A stretch of DNA of 64,000 bases from Liolophura sinensis (Eukaryota; Mollusca; Polyplacophora; Chitonida; Chitonidae). A program made the position numbers and the translations under genes. Shown here in pieces: positions 29,101 to 41,900 of this stretch. The stretch lies in the NCBI RefSeq assembly GCF_032854445.1, contig NC_088295.1:16295385-16359384 (forward strand), in the 5' to 3' direction. How positions within the stretch are numbered: the first letter of the stretch is position 1; each line of letters begins with the position of its first letter. Below the pieces are notes generated by a model that was not told the DNA's origin, ran no database searches, and worked only from the letters and a program-made list of their open reading frames with translations.

Positions 29101-32100
29101 TGTTATGAATGCATTTAAATATTGAGCATATAAGTATCTACATATGTACCAGATTTTGATCACTTTTAACCGAACCCCTGTTTAATTTTAGGATTTCACT
29201 TGAGTTCCACCGTAATACCTCCTCAAGGTCAAGGGTCGTTTAATGTTGCTGTTGTGTTTGATCGACGGCGGATCTCATCCTGCAACTGCACGTGTAACAG
29301 CACCCCATCATGGTGTGCTCATGTGGTAGCCCTGTGCCTCTACAGGATACACCAGGTTGGTAGATTATATGACAGAAGAGGAGTAAATGTAAAGGAGTAA
29401 AAGGTGTGAGCTCAAATTTGGCCTTTGACAGGATTCTGCCACTCTTCACTTCTTGTGGAGCCTTGGTTGCAAGAAGCAATCAACTGCCCTTGTTGGCCTG
29501 GTTGTGCAGTGACATGTTTACGAGAAACACTTGTATTCCACCAATATAGGTTGGGCATATCAGTTTGTCACATGTGAGGAAGTTCTCAGTAATTTACCAA
29601 AGGCCATTGGTTTACCCCAGGCACTCCATTTTCCTCCACCCATAAAAGTGAACACCATTGGACAAGTGAAATACATTTTAGTCTGGCTTTAAGCAGTAAT
29701 CAGATGAATAAATCAAAGACTAAAAGATTTATCAGATAGGTTACCAAAGTCTTATGATGTGTATGATTTTACTACATTTATCTCGGGTCATACAGGAATT
29801 TTTATTTGCTTTACCATTGCAAAATTGTTTCACTTACTATTTTTTAGGCCAACTCGGTGTGTCTGAGAGCCCCTGTGTCAGAATCACTCTCACGCTTACA
29901 GAGAGACCAGCTGCAGAAATTTGCTCAATATTTAATCAGCGAACTTCCTCAACAGGTAACGCACACTTTCATGTATCCTGATGAGTTAAGCAAGCCTAGA
30001 TCAGTTGAGAACAGTACTTTGTAGACACATTTACACTGAATGCAACAACAATGTTCTCAGCTGTAACATATGAGAAATAGAGTGCACTAAAGGGGATAAC
30101 ATCAGGGTGATGTGATTGTTGCCAAGCAAAGGTAGTAATTTTACCATTTCGCATGGTCTTGGCATTAAACTTTGTGTGGGTGTAGTTGTCACGTCCACTG
30201 TGAATCTGCATGAATCTCTTGTTATTCTCCAAGATAATTTAGCTATATCTCCATTCTATTTCCTCATTTTTGTCATTGTTGTTAATATTCTGTACTTACC
30301 ACAAATGATAAATATCTTTGTTCCCTTTGTAGATTTTACCTACAGCACAGCGGTTGTTAGATGAACTCTTGTCCTCCCAGCAGAATGCCATCAATACTGT
30401 TTGTGGTGCACCAGGTAACACCTCTGCAGTGTGTTGTCAGTGTTATTTTTTAGGGATCTCAGCTTTTACCTCTGTGCATCTATAATGAATGTAATTGTTT
30501 ATTTATGGCAATATTCAGATAGAAATTAAATTGTAATGTTAAGACAGTCAGCCATCCTTGGAAGAAGCAAGCTGATGTCAGTGACATACTTGCACTGTGG
30601 GATGCTGTAGATATTTTCAGTCTGTTGGGTTCAGCACTGTATTCTTCATCTCTTTAACGTTTTTTATTTTTCGTAGCACATTGCGAAGTGATGGGTTATC
30701 GAATTGAATGTGTAGGTTTTGTCATGAAACCTCAATCTGAAGATAGATTGGTGTATAAGAATGATCTTTATCAGTGATGACAAAGATTAATGAGTAAACC
30801 CTGGAATGCAGTTAATATCTTAGTGTCTGCTTAATTTATACAGATCCAACAGCTGGACCCTCAGCCAGTGAGCAGACATCCTGGTGTTTAGATGCTGACA
30901 CACTTCATGAAAATGTGAAGAAAACTCTGATCAAGTTCTGTGTGCCCTCCCCCATGGTTTTCAGGTAAGTGTTTGTAGTGAATAACTTTATCCTTCAACA
31001 CTGAGTTTTGCATTACCAGAATTGATCTTTATTATTTATTGTCTCTTTATTATAAGTTTTCTGCACATTCATCAAACTACATATTTAAGGAATGAATTGA
31101 AATGTAAAAAAAATCTCAATATTGAATTCTGATTGCTTAATTTCAATATGTACATGTTTACATATGTTTTGCCATAGTCAATATGTGAACATTTAGAGAA
31201 ATTATAGGATCTTCTTGCCACTGCAGTGATGTGAACTACTTATCATCGACGGCGCCACCTGCAGCTGCAGAATGGCAGAGTTTGCTGCGACCGCTACGTG
31301 GTAGAGAGCCTGAAGGCATGTGGAACCTGCTGTCCATTGTAAGAGAGATGTACCGTAGGAATGACAGCAATGCTGTGCCCTTACTGGAGATTTTGACAGA
31401 CGAGGTGCTGCAGTGTGAACAGGTAAGAAAATAGGATCTATTCCTTGTATCTCTAAAATTAGCAATTTGAATGCAACACATGCATGAATTTACCTTCACA
31501 TATCCTGCAATCAAGAATAAAAGGAGGACAAATGTTTTTTCACCCTAGTTATATGCTGTGCATGTCTATACTGGTTTATTGTATAAAAAGTTTTCTAATT
31601 CTGCAACTGCTTTGAAACTATAGTATAATTTTCCAGTTTCAAGAGAAACAAAGTGGAATAAATCAGTGAGATGAAGGAAAAATTTGTATTGAACAGGGCC
31701 AACACCATGGTTGAGAAGGATTTAGTGTTAAAGAACAGGTTAACTTCCATAACTTTGGCAAGTTCTATAAAATTTGAAGATGAAATGATAATATTCTTAT
31801 GTAATGTTGAATCAAATATGTCTAGTACGCCAATGTTTAAATAAGTCAGCATTACACAAAAGTACATTTATTGTGTCCTTTGTGACTTCAGCGATGTGCT
31901 CTTGCATGATATCTTTCTGGCAAAAGTAGAAACAGCAGAAAACTTTCCATAGGGCCCTTCAAAAAATAAAATAGCAGTTTTAATTTTTTGCCATTTTTTT
32001 TGTTGCAGTTTGCAATCTTTTTTGCAGTTAAAAACAAACAGTGACTTTGTTTATAGTTAACAGTAGTTATATAAATCCCTTTCTTTCTCCATTAGATCCT

Positions 32101-35100
32101 TGTGTGGTGGTTTTCAACCAAAATCTCCTCCTCGTACCTGAACATGGCCAATCACATCAGTCGTGGAAATGGTAACAACAGCTCAAGTGGCACTCAGCAC
32201 GCGGCATCAAGTTTGTGTGACGAGCTAGTGACACTATGGAGACTTGCTGCTCTCAACCCCAGACTCTCCCCCATACAGAGAGAAGACCTGGCTGCTAAGT
32301 TCAAAGAGTGGCACATATCCACGATAGACAAGGTGCGCAAAGCTCGCGGAACCAGTTATGGCGGAACACTAAACAATATGAAGAAGAATGACGTGGAGGT
32401 GTTCCCAGGGTTCAAACCCTCACTGGAGGCGTGTCAGATGGACTGGAGTGATTACCCCATTACAGGGGTCACCTACAGTGAGAATGGCTGCTCACATCTC
32501 CAGTACAACTTCAGCCGCAGTCATGATGGAGACATGAAAAAGCCATCAAGGGTTCAAACTGTCACAGTCTGTTCTGAGGACCTTATTAGTACAGACAACA
32601 AAACAACGATAGTTCAAGGCCCAGGAAAGCTAGCAGAACACGCGCTAGCACGGTCTCAGGAAAAACAATCTAAGTCACACAATAGTTTGCGAAACTTCTC
32701 TCATAGTGACAGATCTCAAAATGACGGTGCTTGTAGCTCAGGGTCTGAGGGGTTTTGTGAGCCTGACAGGGCTGACCCTCTGTTTAGAGACTCTGATTCC
32801 AGTCTAGACATTGCTAAGGATCATGGTGTCGTACAGTACACACCTGGCCACTGTGTTTATCATACCAACTCTGGCCCTCATCCTCCAACTCACAGTCGGG
32901 ACCCCCAGTCAACTGGTCCATGTGAAAGAGTTGGGGCACAGAAAGCGGCAGATGCTGACCCGCTGGATGTAGACTCAGACACCTCGTGCCAGGGAACGCT
33001 AGCCACTGCAGCAGCTCCCTCACAGAGCTTACCAAAACCTGCTGTGGACCATTCTATGTCAGACACACAACACTCCAGTGACGAGTTCCTCATTTACTTC
33101 TATGATACCAAAGCTAAAGTACCAGATTCAGACAAGAAGAAAAAAGACAAAACTGAAGAACCAAATTATTTTGCTGGTTTAAAAGCCATCAATGATTGTC
33201 AAGAGGTATTGATGGAATATGGAATTTTCATTTCTGCATGTACTGTGAAGGGGATGTTCGCATAGTTCACATGCACAGTTGTTAAATCTGTCACACTATT
33301 CAGAATCTGTAATTTCTCCCTCCGATAAGTACAGCAGCCGTACTTTTCTAAATGTGTCTGGCAGATCTGAATTGTCTAGCCAAGCACATTTTGGCCATGT
33401 CACTATACATAAAGAATCAGAGCTAAAACACACTGCACACTTCCTACTCCCTCCCACCGCTAAACACAGAAATAGTTTATTATGTAACACTAGAGTGTGC
33501 AACCCTTTTAGTGGAAGAAAGACCCCATAACTGTACATTCCTGAATAATAAAGTCCTCCACGCTTTGTTCCTCGTACTTTTTTATCCAGGAATGTATAGT
33601 TACAAAGCCTTTCTCCACACTGAACAAGAGAGAGGGAAGGATGTAGGGTAAGAAATGCCTGTCCTGATGATACTTTCCTGTTATATTGGAGGCCATTTGC
33701 ATTCTTCCCAGTTTAGATATCAGAAAACAAATCTTTTCTCTTGCATTCTCCAATGTGGAACTGTCATTGTTCTCCACAATGAAAACAAATTTCCATTGAT
33801 AATAAACTTAGTTTGACTTTCAGATTGTTGTTCATGATGATTAAAAATGACAACATTCACATAACTGGCATAAATGTAACTGGCACATCAAAAGATCAGA
33901 AGAAAAAATAACTGGGAATAACTAACCTCCCAGGCCCAGAAGAAGTTTGCATGAAGTCTGAGCCAACTGTTTCTTTGATGATATATCTGATCTTAAGGTT
34001 TTTATTATTCATGATCTACACAGTACTATGAAATTAGAATTACTTCAGGGCTGAAATAAACTGCTTTTGTGGCAGACATGTTTTACAGGTTGGAAGTGGA
34101 AGGAAAGCTTTAACATACCTCTGCTAGATTCATATGCGTGTCACTGTAGTAGATTGCCAGTGAACAGTGTTTTAAATGTAAATTGCTTGATGGTTTTCCA
34201 ATGTTTATGTCATTGGCACAAAAATATTGAAAATTCTCCATCTTCATATTTTTAGAAATAACAAATGAACATTGTGTTCAATAAATATATACGAATACAG
34301 ATGTGTTAATAAGTACATGAATATGTTGATGTAGGACCATGCCCTTTTCTTCCAATGCCATTGTGCTGTGTACAAACAGATGACTTCCACTTTGAGCCAT
34401 GTTGTATCTCTAACTGAAGAACGCCCGTATTGTTTCTTTCATTGTTTGCACTGTATCATGGAATTCTTTTAACATGGCCACTTTTACAGGTTGCAAAGCC
34501 AGTTGTTTTGAACTAAAATCACAACCTCTATATTACATGTAGTTTCATCAGAAGGCCATTATCTAGAAGTATGCAACTTCCCTATAGCCAGTCTCCAGGG
34601 CTCTTTACATTTTTCTTTGATCTCTAACACGTTATGTGATGTGTCTGCAAAGCCATGTATTTTTTTCTGTCTATTGTGCAGCATATGCTTGAGAAACGTC
34701 TGAGGCACGGTGGGGAAAAATGGTTCAGATGTGGGTGTGTTGCAGCAGACTTAAAAAAAAGATGACAATAGAGAATTTGTAAAAGGACAACAATGTATTT
34801 GAAAGTAATTGTTTTAGAGTTGCTTGAAAATAAGAAAACAATCATTGGGTTCTCAACGGTATAGCAACAATGATTAGCAAAGTTGTAGTTTTTAAGTATA
34901 GAGTTTCGGTTTCAGGGTGTGACAAGTTCTTGTAGCAGCCGTTTACAAATGGCTTTGACCTTAACAGTTTCTCAGCACATTAGATTTCCCATGATTCCGT
35001 TCACAATTTCCACCCAAGAGGTTGGCATTTTTCTCCACCAGATGGCGCAAGCTACAGACAACATAACATATGTAATGTACTGTGGAGACAAGCTATAGGG

Positions 35101-35894
35101 AAGTTGAATATTTATAGGTAATGGACTCCTGGTTTCATTGAAAATGGTGAATGAGATGCGGATGCATTGTCCATTGATCTTATTGTACGTGTTGAATTTC
35201 CCATCACTTTAAACTTATTTATATATTTGATTGGTTTTATGCCTTACTCAAGAATATTTCACTTGCACGATGGCAACCAATATCGTGGTGAAAGGAAACC
35301 GAGAAAACCTGGGGGGATCCCACAGTCATCACATTATTAGACCTTGCACTGCGGAAAGGACCATGATGGTTTTGTGCTGTTTAATTGATTTGCATCTCAG
35401 TGCACAGTAATGTAATGGTGATATTTGAAATCATCGTTTTACAGCTACATAATTCATAGACATGTCAATAGCAGTGTTATTTACTGTTGACTTATGGACA
35501 TACTTGTTCTTCTTTTCAGAACCAGTTTGCTAGAGCTGAGGCACTTCATGCACATGGTCACACCAAAGAGGCTAGCAAGCTGGCCAAGCAGCTGGCTGAG
35601 GATATGTTAGACAATCCACCTGACCTTCTGGCCGAGGCAGCCAACCTGGCAGCTATCAAGGGCAAGGGTCAGTCTCCACACAAATTCTATATCTCAACAT
35701 TTCAAGAAATTTTGAAGTACTTAAACTTTCACTGAACAGTTAGCCTCTTCTTATCTGTAATGTGGGGGATGGTGGTGATGAACACATTAATAATTACTGG
35801 TTGATAATGGTATTGTAAGTCGACAAAGAAGTAAGGTCTTTATGAAAATTGACAGTCTTATTTTTTTTATATGGATAGATCAACTGTAAGTGTA

Positions 35895-35963
<69 letters not shown>

Positions 35964-38900
35964 TATTCATAATTCAGTTTGGTTCCCTATTGGTAATTAG
36001 GAAAGAAGAAGAAGGCCCAAAATGTGATCAGCATGCTAGCCAGTAACACCCTGTCTAAGGCAGCTTTCTTGTGCAGTGTGTTGGCGGAGGACCCAGACTG
36101 TCACCACCTTGCTTTCAAGATTGGCATGTTTGGCCTGGAAATGCCCAGACCACCTGCCTCTTGTAAGGCGTTAGAAGTAAGACAGGTGCTCAATACTTCT
36201 CCTATGACCTTCAGGTTGCTCCAAACACTATGGGAAGACATAACTTGTAACATGTAGCTGTATTTGTGCTCTGTAAAACTGAATGTGATGACAGTTTGAT
36301 GTATACATGTAATGCTTAAATTAGCCTTTTCTGTCAGAAGCAACTAATTGCTAAAACTGCATTCGAAAGGTTTGATTTGTCATATCAACAAATGCAACAA
36401 GTCAGATGAAAATGTGACAAGTTGTTTTGCATAAAATTTATACCTTTAAATGACAAATGGCAAACTGTGAACCCATTTAATAGATATGCTAGAGAATTCC
36501 TCGGAGAATCATCATACAATTGGCTTACCTCTCATTTTTACAACTTGACATTTGTTTCAGGTTAAGCTGGCGTATCAGGAGTCTGAGTTGGTGTCCCTTC
36601 TGAAGAAGATTCCATTGGGACCGAGTGAACTGACTGTTTTACGAGATAGAGCTGAACAGCTAAGAGATGGCAAACTCAAATCTAGGGGAGAAGCTTTACT
36701 ACCTCTAATGTTGGCCAGTTTCATCTTTGACTCCTTATGTTTGCCAAGTAAGTCTTGGTTGTAGCTCTTGTTGTATTAGTGCAAGGCTCAAGAGTTTTCT
36801 CCCCTTGATAAGGTGTAATTCTGATATGCCTTTGTCCAATTTAATTTAACACAGATTAACATCTATCATTCTTGTTCTCTTCATACAGTGGTTTTTAATA
36901 TGCATACCACCATATCTTGAAATCTATCATTCTTGTTCTCTTCAGACAGTGGTAATGACCCAGGAGTCTCTCACCAATGCCATCGCTGTTAGTTCAAGTC
37001 CCGCTCATGCTCGCTTCCTCTATGGCCGTACGTGGGAAGGTCTACCAGCAACCTGCGGATGGTTGTGGGTTTCCCCCGCGCTCTGCCTGGTTTCCTCCCA
37101 CCATAATGCTGGCCGCCGTCGTACAAGTGAAATATTCTTGAGTACAGCGTAAAACACCAATCAAAATAAATAAATAAATGAAATGTTCTGTCAAATTTAG
37201 TTCAGGGGCATGAAAGGATGAAGAGATCAGACTTTAACACTATTAGAAGATTGCGAATCTCCATCCAGAGCTTGAAATTAATACAGAATAACTGATTTGC
37301 CCCTTGAGTGACCTATGACGCAGAGAATGTCAGGTCAGTGGGACTTCAGTGGTTTATAACCTGTTTGTAACTGTGATATGTTTTATCCTGCAGTGTTCCC
37401 TGTGAATGGTTCAAACAGCAGACCTCCTAGCCGCTCTGTACAGGTGACAGCCAGGTTACCCAGTGATGAGAAACTAGGCTTTGAAGCTGCTGTAGCAGCA
37501 CTAGGTGAGAAGAATTAAGATTTGGCCTTTCAGTGTACATGTAGTTGAATGAATTCGAAAAATCTGTTAAATTGATTTTGAAAACATGCTCTTGAATATA
37601 TGAGTACAATCTTAAAGGCACAAGTTAAAAAGTCCATTTCAGTGTGAAATTGTACTGGTGATAAAGTATTTTGTTTACTAAATCTGAAAACAAAGATTTC
37701 TGAATATATCGTCTGATGCTTTTTAAAGTATGCTATTATCAGAAAGTAAGATTTTCTCTTGTGCTGAATGTGTTTTCGGTAGTCATTTGTTTGGTATCCT
37801 GTTTGGCAGGTTTGAAGGCTAATGTGTCTGAGGCAGATCATCCATTGTTATGTGAAGGAACTCGCAGGCAGAAAGGAGATTTAGCAATTGCCATGCTGGT
37901 TCACTACAAAGATGACCAAGTCAAACTCAGCAAGGTAAAGTATGGCCTAACTGGCAACTGTGTAGAAATCCAGATATATACTTCATGTGCAGTAACAATA
38001 ACATGGAAAAAAAGATTCTTAAGCTGTTAACTAGTCTTTATTATATAACCTAGTTCCTGACAAAGCTCTTTCATTTGGCCACTCTTTCTTTTACTGTTAG
38101 ATCATGGACAAACTGCTGGATAAGGAGGTACACCAGCTGTTTAAGGCCCCTAGTCTAACCACCTATTTGGCCAGCAAGTCCACTGGATGTACAGCTGTAT
38201 CAGTAGCTACAGGAGAGACACGAGCAGGACCTGAACCTGCCTCACCTGCCCGATCTGCCCAGTCCGCACCCCCTGTTGGGGCTGTGGGTGAGAATGAGTC
38301 CATGTCACCCCCAGAGGTGCGTCCCAGTCAGCCTGAGAGCCAGGAGGCCACACCCACCAGAGAGAGTAACCATTCTCTGCTAGCTGCCCGTAAGGATGGG
38401 GGAGCTGCTGTGCACAGTCTTGAGTACCTGAATTTAGAGCAGTCTCGGGGCCAGCAGGGCCCAGTCACCAGTGGGGCCAGGCCAAAAACAACCTACCCTG
38501 CCAGGTATAACAGGTACGTTACCATTGGTGCCCTTTAGTTGGTACATATTTTTTTTACATTTGTTCAGGGCTTTATGGCAGATTTTATGCTTGTTTGCTT
38601 AAAACTTGGTGATCCACCAAATATTACATGTATGCAGTTTGTAACCATTGCCTATATTGAACAGGTTATTCACATGCATTGATAAAGTTGTGTTTTCTTG
38701 TGTTCAGCGGTAAGGACACAGAGGACAGTTCGGCATTGGAGGAGGAAGGAGATGATTTCAAAGCTTTAGAAGCCAAACTCAGGTGTATGAGCATGAAGAA
38801 GAAGCCTTCACAAGGTATGAATGGGAATTGTCTGCACATGTATTTTGTTCTGGTGGTTACTGGTATAAACTTACATGGAGATCGACACGCTAGTAAAATA

Positions 38901-41900
38901 TTTGTTTTAATAAAAATTACAGTTCTTGATAATTGAAAAAGGAGTACCAGGCTAAACAGTGGCTTTGTGTCCTCAGCTCATACAGTTATTAGGAGTAATT
39001 TGGGTTTAATTGACAAAGGGATTGAGGCAGTGTGAAAATGAAAATATGTTTGGTTTTAGGAATGGCAAGTATTGACAGCAGTGCCCCTGAGACTACCTCT
39101 AGTGACAACTCCCCAACACTTGTCCGACGTCACTGGGCAAAACATCAAGGGCCTGGCAGTGACAGTGGAAGCAGTGGGAAAAGCAGTGATTCCATTGGCT
39201 CTAGTAGCTCTGGAGACAAAGGACCGAGGCCTAAAATCAGAGACGAGGAGAGGTGGGTTGTCTCCCTTGATCCATATTTGTTCGTCCTGTTGATAATATA
39301 AGCTCGTCTGTGTCACGCAGAGCCAGTTAACCTCCAGATTGTTTAGTGGCTTAAATTGTTTTGTGAATTACATATTAGATCTGCATCAACCAATTAAGTA
39401 TCAGTGTGATCATTGCTCAGTGATTAGTTCTGATATTTTTTCATACACAAATAACCTTTTCCTGTTTTGTGTCTTTTATTGTAACTTAAAAACATAAGGC
39501 GATATCGTGTGTGACATAAATTTTATTAAATTGGAGAAGATGTTTAATTGACTCTTTGCAGTATGATAATATGTGTTCCCTGATTACTGGTATTAAATGA
39601 TGCTATGTAATTTTACATCAGATGCTTGCCTTTTCTGTTGCAGTCCTGTATGGTCTGTCAATAACAGGGTAATACCCCAGCTAAATTTGGATTCGAGAAG
39701 CTCCACTCCAAACATCAAGGGACTCAGGTGAGAGTGTATTATTTACCTTTCTGACTTTAACAAGAAGGACATGTAAACATTTCTGAAAGAAACATGTGTC
39801 TAAGTCTTATTCTTGAAGTTTTGTAGTGATATGGATTATTTCCATTATGATTCAAATATTTGTTGAAGGCTGTTTAGATATTTTCTTTGGTTTTAAATGA
39901 CTATGTGTTCATGTATTTTCTGTTCTGTTCTGTTCAAGATTGTTGTTGTGTTTTAATCAGGTACAAAGGTAAAAACAGGGTCATGCCTACTATTCCAAAT
40001 CAACCAAGTGAGGCTTCTGCTCACTTCATGTTTGAGCTGGCAAAGACGGTGTTGACTAAGGCTGGAGGGAACAGCTCTACTTCTTTGTTTACCCAGCCCA
40101 CAGCTGCTAACAATCATACAGGCCCACACCGAGCTCTACATCTGTGTGCATTCCAGATTGGGCTGTATGCCCTTGGACTTCACAACTGTGTCTCGCCTAA
40201 CTGGCTGTCAAGAACATACTCTTCACATGTATCCTGGATCACAGGTAATTGGAGCTAAATGTTGAGCGGCAGTTTTAACGACTCTCGCTGCCTGAGAGGC
40301 AACACACCTCTAGCATAAATTACAGGGTGTTAAAGATGGAGGACGTTATGAACTCAACGATTTATGTCAGCTTTGCCGTTTTCAGGCTTTGCAAGTCTGG
40401 CGAGAAAAAATCGCAAAATTATGCAGCAGGCACCACCAGATAGAAAAAAATGTGCTCTCTTCAGCCTATAGTGTCATGTTTCTAAGTTTTTATCTCCTTT
40501 AATGTTTTTTTATTGATGAGAGGGTACCCTCTCTGGGTCAGATGGTAAAATAGCTTCTTCGCTGCTTTTGTTGCACCACTGAAATCACATGTTCAAACCT
40601 GCTTCAATTGTGGCTTTAAGTTGGAGGGGTTGTCTGATGTAAGTACTTGATGAAGAGATGATGATTTAATTTGGGCACTCTGGTTACCTCCACATATATA
40701 CCGGCAGTCATAAAATTGAAATGTTGAACACTAATCAAATAAGTATGAAAATACATAATTATCGATATCTGTTTCAGGTCAGGCTATGGAGATTGGGGCA
40801 CCAGCCATCAACATCCTGATAGAAACCTGGGAAGGTCACCTGACCCCACCTGAGGTTGCTTCGCTAGCAGACAGGGCTTCTCGTGGACGAGACCCAAACA
40901 TGGTCCGGACAGCTTCGGAGCTGGCTCTGTCCTGTCTACCCCACGCTCATGCCCTCAACCCAAGTGAGATCCAGCGAGCTCTGATACAGTGTAAGGAACA
41001 GAGTCGTGATATGTTGGAGCGGGCATGCCTGGCTGTGGAGAGTGCTGCCAAGGGAGGGGGAGTGTACCCTGAGGTGCTGTTTGATGTGGCCAAGCGCTGG
41101 TATGATCTGTCAGAGCAAGCTTCAGCGGTCGGGGCTAGTGGAAATGTCCGTGACAGGAATCACAGGGAAGCCCATGCAGCAGGCGTTGACCACTCCACTG
41201 ACCAGCCTGCCGTGGCGCAACCTGAGATCCCTGTCCCTGTTGCCCCAGACAGGCCCAGCCCTACCAGCTCCCACTCCCAGATAGGGGCATTCGGTCAGCC
41301 GATTGTGTCCCAAGCCCAGATCTCAGCCCCCCAAGTTGTGCCTGTGGCTGGTCAGCTTCCCACCCAGTCCATGGTCATCCCTTACCCTATCCCACCAGGC
41401 AACCCATCACACCCCCAGCTACCACCTCATGCCTATGTTCCCTACAGTTATGTTCAGCCCATTCAGTCATTAGCACACCACTATAGTCAGCCTCACATTC
41501 CTGTCCACACACACAACATCCACCCAGCATATGTCACATACCCATACCAAAATCAGCCAGCATTCAGCAACTTACAGCCCATCCATAACCTCCCTCCAGG
41601 CCCCACCATGGTGTACCACCCATCTGCCACCCACTTACGCCCTCCACCCACAGCCATGCCGGTGTACACAAATCAGATCACTACTGCACAGACAATGAAC
41701 AATGCCAGTGTTACCCTGGCGTCTATCCAGCCAATGCACCCAGTGGAGCACCTGCTGCAACCTGTGGAGCAGCAGCAGCAGCAACAGCAACAATCGCAGA
41801 ACATCACTCCCCCACAGCCTATGTTACAGTCCACGGTGAGGAACCAGGCACAGATGAACTATCTTATGGCAGCCTATAGGGTAGGCATGTTGGCCATGGA

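Noticed and set aside
32102-33265. ZSWIM8 exon 9 read as an independent gene from a GTG
   Set aside because: The frame is continuous with upstream exons through a good acceptor at 32095, and the real exon ends at the donor at 33206.
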